A stretch of 64,000 bases of DNA from an uncultured Eubacteriales bacterium (GTDB lineage Bacteria; Bacillota; Clostridia; Lachnospirales; Lachnospiraceae), in assembly GCA_900539455.1 (NCBI GenBank), contig UQCD01000010.1, positions 13,115-77,114 on the forward strand, written 5' to 3'. Under the pieces are notes generated by a model, which made no database searches, was not told the origin of the DNA, and was given only the letters and a program-made list of their open reading frames with translations. The translations under genes and the position numbers were made by a program. This document shows positions 52,201-61,405 of this stretch, piece by piece (position 1 is the first letter of the stretch; every line of letters begins with the position of its first letter).

Positions 52201-52820
52201 TATGCGTATACCTCCTCGATTGTTGCTACAGCTGCCTTATCAATAACGATTGTGTCATATTTTAATATGTCGAATACATTTATTGTGTTTGTTAAAGCAG
52301 TTTTAACTGTAGGAATATTCTTTGCAGATAAAACTACATTCTGGTCGTTTTCATTTAAAACAACTAATGCTTTCTTTACATTTAAGCTGTCTAATGCTTC
52401 TGCAAAGTTCTTTGTTTTAATGCTATCTAATTTTATTTCATCAACAACGATGAACTTGTTTTCCTGTACTCTTGAAGTTAAAGCTGATTTAAGAGCTAAC
52501 TGCTTTTCTTTCTTGTTTAACTTGATTGAGTAATCTCTTGGCTTTGGAGCAAATACGATACCGCCGCCTGTCCACTGTGGTGATCTTGTAGATCCCTGTC
52601 TAGCGTGGCCTGTTCCTTTTTGCTTCCAAGGTTTCTTTCCGCCGCCACTAACTTCTGAACGAGTCTTTGCACTCTGAGTTCCCTGACGCTTATTTGCAAG
52701 CTGGCTGACTACTGCTAAATGTACTAAGTGTTCATTTACTTCAACACCAAATACTGCATCGTTTAATTCGATTTCACCAACTTCGCTGCCTTTCATATTG
52801 TAAACAGATACCTTTGACAT
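52200..52820 (-). CDS. rplD: 50S ribosomal protein L4
   Basis: 206 residues. The extended tunnel loop includes KTRSEVSGGGKKPWKQKGTG and GSTRSPQWTGGGIVFAPKPR. L4 binds 23S rRNA and, in some bacteria, represses the S10 operon through its leader; a leader is present upstream of rpsJ here. It follows rplC by 28 bases. Confidence 0.98.
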   Translation of the reverse strand: MSKVSVYNMKGSEVGEIELNDAVFGVEVNEHLVHLAVVSQLANKRQGTQSAKTRSEVSGGGKKPWKQKGTGHARQGSTRSPQWTGGGIVFAPKPRDYSIKLNKKEKQLALKSALTSRVQENKFIVVDEIKLDSIKTKNFAEALDSLNVKKALVVLNENDQNVVLSAKNIPTVKTALTNTINVFDILKYDTIVIDKAAVATIEEVYA

Positions 52821-52847
52821 CTGAATGTTCCTCCTTCCTTACTAAAC

Positions 52848-53483
52848 CTACTTGCCAGATTTAACAGTTTCTTTAATTGTAACCAAAGCTTTCTTTGGTC
52901 CTGGAACTGCACCCTTAACAAGGATTAAGTTATTTTCTACATCTACCTTAACTATCTCAAGGTTCTGGATTGTAATCTTCTTTGCACCCATGTGACCAGG
53001 CATTCCTTTTCCTTTGAATACCTTACTTGGATCCGAACAAGCACCATTTGAACCCTGATGGCGATGGAACTTAGAACCGTGAGCCATAGGTCCTCTTGAC
53101 TGACCTAATCTCTTGATTGCGCCCTGGAATCCTTTTCCTTTTGCAATCGCTGTTGCATCTACTTTATCGCCTGCTGCAAAAATATCAGCCTTGATTTCAT
53201 CTTTAACTGAGTATTCTGAAGCATTTTCAAACTTGAATTCTCTTACATATCTCTTGTAAGATACTCCAGCCTTGTCAAAGTGTCCTTTTAATGCTTTATT
53301 TACAAGCTTTTCTCTCTTGTCTGTAAAGCCTACCTGTACAGCTTCGTATCCGTCGTTTGCTACTGTTTTAACCTGAGTAACAACACAAGGACCAGCCTGA
53401 AGTACAGTAACTGGTGTTAATGCACCGTCTTCATTGAAGATTTGAGTCATTCCGACTTTTGTTGCTAAAATAGCTTTCTTCAT
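52848..53483 (-). CDS. rplC: 50S ribosomal protein L3
   Basis: 211 residues. MKKAILATKVGMTQIFNEDG, then FQGAIKRLGQSRGPMAHGSK and HRHQGSNGACSDPSKVFKGK, the extension that reaches the peptidyl transferase centre. It lies 172 bp after rpsJ, a gap wider than usual. Confidence 0.98.
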   Translation of the reverse strand: MKKAILATKVGMTQIFNEDGALTPVTVLQAGPCVVTQVKTVANDGYEAVQVGFTDKREKLVNKALKGHFDKAGVSYKRYVREFKFENASEYSVKDEIKADIFAAGDKVDATAIAKGKGFQGAIKRLGQSRGPMAHGSKFHRHQGSNGACSDPSKVFKGKGMPGHMGAKKITIQNLEIVKVDVENNLILVKGAVPGPKKALVTIKETVKSGK

Positions 53484-53654
53484 TTTGTTTACCTCCTGTT
53501 TAATCTACAGCGGTTTTCACCGATTATTCGGGAAAACATCCTAGAACAGTCCAATATAAGTGGAACACTATATTCATAATATGTTGATTCCTTCTGGAAT
53601 GGAAGTGTTGCTTCTATATTTAAACCTTTAGGATTACTTGCTAATTTTTAGAAC

Positions 53655-53972
53655 TTATTTGTTCTTCATTTTGATATCAATATCAACACCGGCTGGCATT
53701 TCTAATCTAGATAACGCATCAACAGTCTTCTGTGATGGTGTGATGATATCAATAAGTCTCTTATGAGTTCTCTGCTCGAACTGTTCTCTTGAATCTTTGT
53801 ACTTGTGAACGGCTCTAAGAATAGTAACTACTTCCTTCTTTGTTGGAAGTGGTACTGGTCCGCTAACCTTCGCACCTGTCTTCTTAACAGTATCGATGAT
53901 TTTTGAAGCTGACTGATCGATTAACTGATGATCGTAAGCTTTCAATGTGATTCTCATTACTTGACTTGCCAT
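53655..53972 (-). CDS. rpsJ: 30S ribosomal protein S10
   Basis: 105 residues, full length: MASQVMRITLKAYDHQLIDQ, GPVPLPTKKEVVTILRAVHK and REQFEQRTHKRLIDIITPSQ. It begins the S10 operon and also serves as NusE in antitermination. No elongation factor genes (fusA, tuf) precede it here. An AGGAGGCGAC-type ribosome binding site precedes the ATG. Confidence 0.98.
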   Translation of the reverse strand: MASQVMRITLKAYDHQLIDQSASKIIDTVKKTGAKVSGPVPLPTKKEVVTILRAVHKYKDSREQFEQRTHKRLIDIITPSQKTVDALSRLEMPAGVDIDIKMKNK

Positions 53973-54146
53973 AAAAAAAGTCGCCTCCTTTTCGCACTTT
54001 TACTTAAGTACAACAAGCGGTGACTGTACACTCTTCCGTGTGTGTCGTAAATCTTACCACATCAACACGTTGTTTCCACAATATGTGGACTATATGGTTT
54101 GTACAGTGACTTGTCGCCAGTTTCCTAACTTGACATTCGCTCCACA

Positions 54147-54169
54147 GAAAACCCGCTAATTGCTAGCGG
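54147..54169 (-). promoter_or_regulatory. Attenuator-like hairpin in the S10 operon leader
   Basis: Minus-strand CCGCTA-GCAAT-TAGCGG followed by GTTTTC, about 35 bases downstream of the predicted transcription start and well before rpsJ. The roughly 230-base leader (53973-54203) has no ORF. The position fits transcription attenuation of the operon. Confidence 0.6.
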
Positions 54170-54209
54170 CAACCTCATGCTTCATCGCTATCATGTCACA
54201 GCATTTAGT

Positions 54210-54238
54210 AGTTTACACCATAAATCCAGTAATTGCAA
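54210..54238 (-). promoter_or_regulatory. Promoter of the S10-spc-alpha cluster
   Basis: Minus-strand TTGCAA (54233-54238) and TAAACT (54210-54215) with a 17-bp spacer and a TG before the -10 box. Confidence 0.65.
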
Positions 54239-54242
54239 GCAC

Positions 54243-54307
54243 TTTTTTAACTTTTTTTATTTTTTAACTTTTTAACTTTTTTTATTTTTTTACTTTTTTA
54301 TTTTTTT
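54243..54307 (-). promoter_or_regulatory. Run of eight A-tracts upstream of the S10 promoter (UP-element-like)
   Basis: On the minus strand eight blocks of 5-7 As, spaced 8-9 bp, end five bases from the -35 box. A-rich blocks there bind the polymerase alpha C-terminal domain and raise expression. The stretch 54308-54649 holds only AT-rich sequence and the stem-loop region near 54495-54570 that may end the ABC transporter transcript. Confidence 0.55.
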
Positions 54308-54649
54308 ACTCTTTTATTTTTTAACCTTTATTATTTTAATATATTATAAGTTTATTACCTGTCCCTGCTATTTTTCATGCTTATTATTTTTACTTAAAAT
54401 TTTAGTTACGAGCTGCTTTACCCAAACCTTAATAATAAATAATTTATTTAAAGTCTTAATTACATAAAACTTTCCTCAAATTCATAAAATATAAAAAATG
54501 CCAGACTTAGCTTGTATTAAAGTCTGCAGCTATGCCACAGCCTTTAACGCACGCCCTGCCTGACATTATTCATATTTAACTGCACCCTTATCTAAAAGGA
54601 TAAAGCTCATTACTATAATCTATACTTATGTAAATTATAAATGTAGTTT

Positions 54650-56902
54650 TTAATTGCTCTTTCTTAACAGCTCGATAAGATTTATCTTGTTTATTTTGGT
54701 AATCTCAAAAAATGTTGCCATATAAACAGTAGCTATTCCGATTAAAGCAATTATTATAATATGCAGTATATTTACATTATATATAACTATTCCATCTATT
54801 ACCAAATATCCAAGTGATTTTAAGACCTGCAGCACAATAAGCACTACTCCTGAAATACCAGCAGATATTAAAAATAAAAGCATATTCTCCTTTATATATA
54901 ATGCACCAATTTGATTATTATTTGCTCCTAGAGCCTTTAAAACACCAATTTCATTGGTCTGATTAATAATATTAATCTTTGTAGCAAATCTAATAAACAG
55001 AAACGCCATTATAATAGCTGCTACTGCTAATACTGCCATTATAACTGTTGTTACTCTCATTTTAGATACTGCTACCTCTGCCTTTGCGCTTCCAGAGTTT
55101 CCATAATCATATCCATATCTGGCTGTAATATCAATAACCTGTTCTTGGTTTTCTCCTACATCTCTAAGATATATAACCATATCTGTCACTTTGTTTTTCT
55201 TAGCTTCATTATAGGTATTATCAGATATGTAAAAGTCCAAGGAATCATCAGTATCACTTGTAATACCTACAATTTTCAAGGTAACACAAGGCTCTGTATT
55301 AATATTTTTCTCTATAGGCACTGAGCTATTCAATATTGCATCAACAAGCACCTTAGATATTTTGCCGTTTACCACATCTTCAACGCTTACAAATGAATAT
55401 GGCAGCTCTAACACACTTATTAAGGAGTTAATGCCACCTGCATTAACTAAAGCCTCGTTGTCGCCTTCAAGCTTTTTACCATAAACCACATCTTTTTCCT
55501 GTGAAGTATGCTTCAGATTTATATATGAATAATTTAGCTTTGACTGTGAATATAACATCATATCTTCACTATCTATTTTTTCTTCACCTAGCTTATTCAA
55601 TATACTTGTATTAATAAACACCTTTGGTTCATCACCCTCTATTAAGGTGTCTGAAACACTCTTTACAACACATTGAATTTTGGTATCTGAAGCTGTGTAT
55701 AACCAAACAGTTTTGCCACTACAATCATCACTGCCGAAAACCTTTTTAGAAAATCCTGTATTTACAATTATTTCATTTTCTTCCTTTGGCAGCTCTACAC
55801 CATAGTAGCCAAATCTTTCCTTAAAGAAATCATCAATATTGAATAATTCATAAGACACAGAAACATAATCTTCTTCTTCATCATATGTTCCTATAGGAAT
55901 ACCGTAATAAGCAACAATCTCTTTACTATCAGTATTTTTTATTTCTTCAATAAATTCATCAGACAGACTATAACTTTTTCCATCATTTTCTTGATAGCTT
56001 ATTTGTACCTTATCATTACCAAATATAGAATTAATACTGGTAGATACATTTTCCATTGAGTTTAGCAGGCTGATAGTAGCTACTGTAAACAGCATTAATA
56101 TTACACAAATAGATACAATCATTATGTTTCGTCTTTTATTCTTTTTTAAATGACCTTTTATTATTGGTTTTAGATTAACCCTTCTTTTTGTATATTCTGC
56201 CTTAGTTCCAGCTTTTTCTATTGTATTTGATGTATTTTGGTTTTTATCATTATAGCTTTCATCTGACAAAACACTTCCATCTGACAAGGTTATTAATCTA
56301 TCACCATAAGAGGTAGCTGCCTCCATATCGTGAGTTACTACTATAACAAGCCTTTCCTTGCTGATTTTCTTTAAAGCATCAAACACTATTTTTGTATTAG
56401 TATTATCTAAGTTTCCTGTAGGTTCATCAGCTAATATAATCTGGCTGTCCTTGCAGATTGCTCTAACAAGTGCAGTTCTTTGTCTTTCACCACCAGACAT
56501 ATATTTACACTGCTTGTCTTTGCATTGGTCAATTTCAAACTCTTTATAATAGGAAGAAACATCATTTACATTACACTCTGACAAATCCATTGCTATATTA
56601 ATATTTTCATCAACTGTTAAATCTCCCAGCAAATTGAAATCCTGAAATACAAATCCGATTTTTTCTCGTCGCATTTCAAACATAGCTTGGTAATCTTTTT
56701 TGCATACATTATTATCTAATACTACTTCACCACTATACTCATTGTCTAGCTGTCCTATTATATTTAATAATGTACTCTTGCCAGCTCCAGACTTTCCAAC
56801 TATAAACACAAGTCCGGTCTTTTCAAACTCCAATGAAATATTGGATAAAATATTGCTGCCGCCAACAGTTTTACTTACACCTTTAACTGATAAATAACTC
56901 AT
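54650..56902 (-). CDS. MacB-like ABC exporter: ATPase fused to FtsX-type permease
   Basis: 750 residues. The ATPase (about 1-220) has Walker A VGKSGAGKST, signature MSGGERQRTALVRAI, Walker B IILADEPTGNLD and the H-loop VVTHD. One transmembrane helix lies near 258-282, then a large extracytoplasmic domain (about 285-615), then three helices (about 615-740) with the FtsX motif NEIGVLKALGANNNQIG. This is the MacB/FtsX mechanotransmission topology in one chain. AAAGGAG precedes the ATG. It is the third gene of an operon with a membrane-anchored protein and a secreted protein, which it may export or protect against. Confidence 0.88.
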   Translation of the reverse strand: MSYLSVKGVSKTVGGSNILSNISLEFEKTGLVFIVGKSGAGKSTLLNIIGQLDNEYSGEVVLDNNVCKKDYQAMFEMRREKIGFVFQDFNLLGDLTVDENINIAMDLSECNVNDVSSYYKEFEIDQCKDKQCKYMSGGERQRTALVRAICKDSQIILADEPTGNLDNTNTKIVFDALKKISKERLVIVVTHDMEAATSYGDRLITLSDGSVLSDESYNDKNQNTSNTIEKAGTKAEYTKRRVNLKPIIKGHLKKNKRRNIMIVSICVILMLFTVATISLLNSMENVSTSINSIFGNDKVQISYQENDGKSYSLSDEFIEEIKNTDSKEIVAYYGIPIGTYDEEEDYVSVSYELFNIDDFFKERFGYYGVELPKEENEIIVNTGFSKKVFGSDDCSGKTVWLYTASDTKIQCVVKSVSDTLIEGDEPKVFINTSILNKLGEEKIDSEDMMLYSQSKLNYSYINLKHTSQEKDVVYGKKLEGDNEALVNAGGINSLISVLELPYSFVSVEDVVNGKISKVLVDAILNSSVPIEKNINTEPCVTLKIVGITSDTDDSLDFYISDNTYNEAKKNKVTDMVIYLRDVGENQEQVIDITARYGYDYGNSGSAKAEVAVSKMRVTTVIMAVLAVAAIIMAFLFIRFATKINIINQTNEIGVLKALGANNNQIGALYIKENMLLFLISAGISGVVLIVLQVLKSLGYLVIDGIVIYNVNILHIIIIALIGIATVYMATFFEITKINKINLIELLRKSN

Positions 56903-56940
56903 TAGCTGCTCCTTTAATGTAATAATCTGTCATCATATAT

Positions 56941-58008
56941 CTATTTGTTGCCTCCTAGCTCCTTACACTTTTCACTTAATCCACTTTTTACATATCTTTC
57001 ATAATGTTCACTAAGCATATCACTAAGATTTGCATTTAGGAAATCGTTATATATACTGCCTACAGTTTCATAGTGAATTTTTAACATAGCTCCAAATATA
57101 ACAATACCTTTTTCACTTTCTATATCAAATTCAAAATCCTCGCGTGAATTTATTTTTCTAAATTCTTCCTTTGATAAAGCAGCATAATCTTCCTCTGTCT
57201 TATATTGGAATATATCTGAAACATATATTAAATCGTCAATCAAGCCCACATCTGGCAAATTAGTCCCAAAATTAGCTATATCCTTAGCTGTATCATCTAT
57301 ATACCTTTTCGCATTTTCACTCATATATTCATAGTTCAATTCATCTAACGCATACTTGTGTATATAAAAGTCATACAATATAGTATATAAATCACTTGCA
57401 TCCTGGTTTGTATCAATAATATTTTCTACATTTTCATTAAACCATTTTTTTAATATTTCATTCATATTACAGCTTGTGAAGAAATTATCATCTACACCAG
57501 ATAACAGCATATCTGACATATAATTACTGCCTAATGCTGATTCTGTTTTAGACTGTTCTCCGTCATAACGCATAGTATTGTACATTTTCTCATCTTCCAT
57601 ATAGTATTTGTCTATACTAGCTTTAATTTTTGTACAATCCAGACCGTAATATGAATATATATATGCAAGCTGTGCCAAATTATAAAGATCTGCAGAAGTA
57701 TATGTGCCATCCTGTGTGTCTAGTACATAATACATATCCTTTACTGACTGTTCTATATCCTTTGATAGTGCTTCATCAATTTGCATATTAGATTTTTCTG
57801 CATAATCCATACATTGTACATAACCACATACTAACTGTACATATCGCCTGCATTCACCGAACGAATGGGTTTTATCATTTTCAATTATATTTTCTATAAC
57901 TTTTCTTGAAATAAACAACGCCCCTAATGTACATATTATAAGCAATGATATAATTATTACAATTTTTTTTAGCTTTTTATTTTGTTTTTTTTCCATAACA
58001 TTTACCAT
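56941..58008 (-). CDS. Membrane-anchored extracytoplasmic helical protein of the exporter operon
   Basis: 355 residues. A Lys-rich N-terminus leads into one transmembrane helix (about 16-37: IVIIISLLIICTLGALFIS). The rest is an acidic, helix-rich domain with many Tyr and Asp residues and no motif I recognise, probably outside the cell. The first ATG (58008) overlaps the stop of the upstream gene, and a second lies at 57996; neither has a good ribosome binding site, so coupling to the upstream gene is likely. It may act as an adaptor between the secreted protein and the ABC exporter, or as an immunity factor. Both are guesses from context. Confidence 0.7.
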   Translation of the reverse strand: MVNVMEKKQNKKLKKIVIIISLLIICTLGALFISRKVIENIIENDKTHSFGECRRYVQLVCGYVQCMDYAEKSNMQIDEALSKDIEQSVKDMYYVLDTQDGTYTSADLYNLAQLAYIYSYYGLDCTKIKASIDKYYMEDEKMYNTMRYDGEQSKTESALGSNYMSDMLLSGVDDNFFTSCNMNEILKKWFNENVENIIDTNQDASDLYTILYDFYIHKYALDELNYEYMSENAKRYIDDTAKDIANFGTNLPDVGLIDDLIYVSDIFQYKTEEDYAALSKEEFRKINSREDFEFDIESEKGIVIFGAMLKIHYETVGSIYNDFLNANLSDMLSEHYERYVKSGLSEKCKELGGNK

Positions 58009-58568
58009 TTAATTAATGTAAGTAAATCAACGCGTGCAACCCTTTTGCTTCCTCTTTTAATATAATATTGAGCTGTACTTTTTTGTTCATAAGTAGCAGT
58101 CCAGCAATTTGCTGTTGTTCTAATATGATAGCTCCAATATGGCACTGTACACTTATATGTTTTTCCACCATCAGATTGTGAAACAGATACAGAAGGTGAG
58201 CCCGAAATTGTTGCATTACAATTAAGACCTGACATATATGTTGTCAAAGTGCTTTCTATAAATTCCCATTTAAAGCTTGTATTTCTTTTTCCAAATGAGC
58301 AAACCATATATCCATCTGCTTCAACAGCTGACTTTCCATACCACCAGCTATTAATAGTAAATGATAATTTAGTGTTATCCAAAAGATTGCCTTTTGTACC
58401 TAATGTAGTATCTGTATCTGTTGCATAATACCTTAAACTAAATTTTTGGTCTGCATACGCCTGTGTGGGAACTAACGCAACCATTACTGCACACATTAAT
58501 ACAGCACCTAATACCTTGAGTTTACCTGTGACCTTTGAAATTTTTTTAATAGATTTTACAGAATTCAT
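58002..58568 (-). CDS. Small secreted protein, first gene of the exporter operon
   Basis: 188 residues. The Sec signal peptide has a basic start (KSIKKISKVTGKLK), a hydrophobic core, and a likely cleavage after AYA near residue 40. The mature part of about 150 residues is beta-rich with many aromatics (INSWWYGKSAVEADGYMVCS, TVPYWSYHIRTTANCWTATY), four Cys and a basic end (YYIKRGSKRVARVDLLTLIKW is the general region). I do not recognise a family. Size, export signal and operon with a MacB-like exporter resemble lactococcin-972-type bacteriocin loci, but the sequence does not clearly match that family. Confidence 0.65.
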   Translation of the reverse strand: MNSVKSIKKISKVTGKLKVLGAVLMCAVMVALVPTQAYADQKFSLRYYATDTDTTLGTKGNLLDNTKLSFTINSWWYGKSAVEADGYMVCSFGKRNTSFKWEFIESTLTTYMSGLNCNATISGSPSVSVSQSDGGKTYKCTVPYWSYHIRTTANCWTATYEQKSTAQYYIKRGSKRVARVDLLTLIKW

Positions 58569-58650
58569 AAAATCCTCCTTCTAAATGTATTTAGTCAACC
58601 GTCCAACCCTAACCAGCCTAAATCAACATATTCTAAATAATCACTTTTTG

Positions 58651-58820
58651 TACTTAACTATTAATTATACTTTCAGTATTTAATTATCAATTATACTTTT
58701 TGTACTTAACTATTAATTATACTTTCAGTATTTAATTATCAATTATACTTTTGTTTTAATTATTAATTACATTTCAGCATTAACTATTAAATATACTTTT
58801 ATTTAATTATTTAGTATACA
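58651..58820 (-). repeat. 26-bp tandem repeats upstream of the secreted-protein operon
   Basis: About seven units of roughly 26 bp with the pattern TACTTAACTATTAATTATAC followed by TTTCAG. Two 52-bp double units (58651-58702, 58703-58754) are nearly perfect and later units decay. They lie 80 bp upstream of the operon's first gene, in the probable promoter region. The rest of 58569-58970 shows no gene. Confidence 0.75.
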
Positions 58821-58970
58821 CGCAGAACAACCTGCTTCGTCAACATAGTAACCGTTCAGTCTATAAAACGCTCGCTGTGACCATTGTACAATCGCTGTAT
58901 ACTTTTGTCAACATATGTTTTTATAGTGTTCATACAATTTATTGCTTGTTATTTTTTATCAAAGAATACT

Positions 58971-59087
58971 CTATTTATTTTTCAACATTCTTGCAGATAT
59001 ATAAGAAACAAAAGGTACTGTAAGTATTACTCCCATTGTACCTGATATACCTCGTAAAATTTCTATACATTTTAATTGCCTTTCAAC
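58971..59087 (-). pseudogene. C-terminal fragment of a YibE/F-like membrane protein gene
   Basis: Only 38 codons, closed by TAG at 58971 and preceded by an in-frame TAA at 59088-59090. It reads CIEILRGISGTMGVILTVP then FVSYISARMLKNK. The GxxGxxLTVP helix resembles the last membrane helix of YibE/F family proteins. There is no start codon. It is a remnant lying directly behind a second remnant. Family assignment is tentative. Confidence 0.45.
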
Positions 59088-59110
59088 TTATTGTTTTCTT
59101 TTGCAGAGTA

Positions 59111-59518
59111 TTAATCCTCTTTCTTTTTAACTGAAAGTCCAATAATAGCTATACCAGAAGCAATTACTAAAAATATTAACGCTGCTGTATGTGTTGTGTC
59201 ACCAGTTTGTGGTGCTTTATTTGTGTTATTATTTGAATTACTATCTGCGCCATTATTTGAATTATTTATAGCTTCGTTCAAGCTGTCATAGGCTTCTACA
59301 AATTTTTGTGCAGCCAACTTATTTTCTGCATTGTCATTGCCATATAAGGTTTTGTCTGACAATGTAGATACGCCCTGCTTTAAGGCTGTTGATGTTTCAT
59401 TCTTATAATTCGTCTGTGCATAACCATAGTAATTAAGTGGGTCATTTACATTATCTGCATTTAAGGAATTGTCATAAGCACCTGATAACTGTGTAATTGC
59501 AATATCTTCGGCATATTG
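59111..59518 (-). pseudogene. C-terminal fragment of a sortase-anchored (LPXTG-like) surface protein gene
   Basis: The open frame starts right after an in-frame TAA (59519-59521) and has no ATG; a TTG near 59362 is the only candidate start. The roughly 135 residues end with an Asn/Ser-rich linker, the sorting motif KAPQTGD, a hydrophobic segment (AALIFLVIASGIAIIGL) and the basic tail SVKKKED. This is a complete cell-wall sorting signal without the rest of the protein. Together with the YibE/F-like fragment it shows that this stretch lost larger genes. Confidence 0.6.
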
Positions 59519-59771
59519 TTAATTCAATGCCTTGACTTAGTTAAATTTAAACTAAGGTTAAATTAAAAAAGCTATTTTTGTTTAATGTAAAATATATTTT
59601 TCATTCCATATTTTTACAAAAAAGTTCTTTATTTTCGTCTGTATATATAGTATAATCTCTCTGAATAACTATCGTGCTTTTATGTCAGTGTTGTCTGAAT
59701 TTATGCTTTAATTTGGCGTTTCATGACATACGGCTGATATGGATTATAATGTAAATGTTAGGAGAGATACT

Positions 59772-60389
59772 ATGAGGAAAAGACTTAAACACATTACTAC
59801 TTTCATTTTAATGTTCTCAATGATTATCGGTGTTTTTTCGATGAGCGGATGTACATCTGGTGGTGATGCCTATGCAGACAATGTTCCCAAAAATCTGCTA
59901 AACGCTTTAAACAGATTGGATTATAGTGCATATTTAGATTTGCTTTATCCACCTCTTAGAGCTGGTGTTGAAAAGGAACGCGAAGAGCTTGATTTATCTA
60001 AAGAAGAATATATGCAGCATCTAAGGGATGAAAATCTTCCTTTTGAGGACAAGACTACAAGAATTGACCATGCCTCATCTATTACAAAGAAAAAACCTAC
60101 AACAATGGATGATTTTTCATTAGAGTTACTTATTGACCGCTATATTTACTATGATGATTATGAAACTATTGATTCTGCTTTGGTTTATGATTACATAATC
60201 AGAGATAGTCATTTCCAAAATGACGCTGAAGCTACAGCCTTTTACGAAATGCAAATTACTGTAGTGCTTTCAAACACAAATTACTATCTCGCCTCCTTTA
60301 GCATTAGCCAGACACCTTATGAGGAGTCATCTACAGGCGAAGGTGAAACTACTACAGAAGCAAATCAAGACACAACTGCTGCAAATTAA
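59772..60389 (+). CDS. Hypothetical lipoprotein
   Basis: 205 residues from ATG 59772, seven bases after GGAG; an ATG 11 codons earlier lacks a site. The signal peptide KRLKHITTFILMFSMIIGVF ends in the lipobox MSGC (Cys about 27). The mature part is acidic and helical (LNRLDYSAYLDLLYPPLRAG, EKEREELDLSKEEYMQHL), with a Thr/Glu-rich end. An NTF2/DUF4878-like fold is possible, as the region near YDDYETIDSALVYDY pairs helices and strands, but I cannot assign a family. It is a single gene with its own terminator, next to methyltransferase and zinc-ribbon genes on the other strand. The gap 59521-59771 contains only a TATAAT-like box near 59650. Confidence 0.6.
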   Translation: MRKRLKHITTFILMFSMIIGVFSMSGCTSGGDAYADNVPKNLLNALNRLDYSAYLDLLYPPLRAGVEKEREELDLSKEEYMQHLRDENLPFEDKTTRIDHASSITKKKPTTMDDFSLELLIDRYIYYDDYETIDSALVYDYIIRDSHFQNDAEATAFYEMQITVVLSNTNYYLASFSISQTPYEESSTGEGETTTEANQDTTAAN

Positions 60390-60420
60390 CTGAACATTTT
60401 CACCCTTTAAGCTATAATAT

Positions 60421-60468
60421 AAAAAGAAGATTATCCCTTGAGTTATCGCAAGAGATAGTCTTCTTTTT
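60421..60468. terminator. Bidirectional terminator
   Basis: AAAAAGAAGATTATC (60421-60435) pairs with GATAGTCTTCTTTTT (60454-60468), between convergent genes. Confidence 0.8.
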
Positions 60469-60538
60469 AATTGTTATTTAATAATAGTTCTTTGCTATTG
60501 TTTTCCTATTTGTATTATTTTTTGTATGCGAAAAATAT

Positions 60539-61402
60539 CTATAGACTTTCCCAACGGCCAGATGCACCACAAGGCAACACCAATCCAGTGTCCTTAACTG
60601 GCAGACCTATTTCCTCTGATTGAACCTTTCCACCAAACTTGCTTACTATTTCTGTAGAAATCATATATGTAAGTACAGATGGTGCAAGCCCTGTTGTATA
60701 AGAATTAATCAAGAAAAATACAGGCTTGTCTGATAATATTTTTGTACAAAGCTTCACAAAATCATATATGGAGTCCTCTATTTTCCAAATTTCTCCTTTT
60801 GGTCCGCGTCCATAGGATGGTGGGTCCATTATTATTCCGTCATACTTGTTGCCTCGGCGTATTTCTCTTTCTACAAATTTTACACAATCATCAACCAGCC
60901 ATCTAATAGGAGCCTCCTCCAAGCCAGATGATTTAGCATTTTCCTTTGCCCAGGCTACCATTCCCTTTGAAGCATCCACATGGGTAACATTTGCTCCTGC
61001 CGCTGCTGCTGCCAAGGTAGCTCCACCAGTGTAGGCAAAAAGATTTAATACCTTAACACTTCTATTTGTATTTTTTATCCTTTCAGAAAACCAATCCCAG
61101 TTTGCTGCCTGTTCCGGAAATAAACCAGTATGCTTAAAGCTAAAGGGTTTTAAATTAAATCTTAGGGTTTTATATCCTATTGTCCACTGTTTAGGTAAAT
61201 CAAAAAATTCCCACTCGCCGCCTCCCTTTGCTGAGCGGTGATAATGGGCATTCATTTTATTCCACTTTTTGTTTATCTTAGGTGTATTCCATATGACCTG
61301 AGGGTCAGGGCGAACCAATGTGTATTCGCCCCACCTTTCAAGCTTTTCACCTTGCGAACAATCGATTACTTCATAATCTTTCCAGTTGTTTGCAATCCAC
61401 AT
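60539..61402 (-). CDS. Class I SAM-dependent RNA methyltransferase, RlmI/RlmK-like
   Basis: 287 residues. It has the SAM motif VLNLFAYTGGATLAAAAAGA (about 118-137), the acidic motif THVDASKGMVAWAKENA and the catalytic-site motif GIIMDPPSYGRGPKGEIW. It resembles the catalytic domain of 23S rRNA methyltransferases such as RlmI/RlmK but lacks an N-terminal PUA domain. The target is probably rRNA; which base is not known. It follows the zinc-ribbon gene by three bases, with GAGGAG overlapping that gene's end, so they share an operon. Confidence 0.8.
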   Translation of the reverse strand: MWIANNWKDYEVIDCSQGEKLERWGEYTLVRPDPQVIWNTPKINKKWNKMNAHYHRSAKGGGEWEFFDLPKQWTIGYKTLRFNLKPFSFKHTGLFPEQAANWDWFSERIKNTNRSVKVLNLFAYTGGATLAAAAAGANVTHVDASKGMVAWAKENAKSSGLEEAPIRWLVDDCVKFVEREIRRGNKYDGIIMDPPSYGRGPKGEIWKIEDSIYDFVKLCTKILSDKPVFFLINSYTTGLAPSVLTYMISTEIVSKFGGKVQSEEIGLPVKDTGLVLPCGASGRWESL

Positions 61403-61405
61403 ACA

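Noticed and set aside
54245..54330. Terminator from the T-rich run
   Set aside because: There is no stem before the T-runs. Their position beside the -35 box fits an A-rich upstream promoter element better.
58651..58820. CRISPR array
   Set aside because: The repeat units are contiguous with no unique spacers and there are no cas genes.
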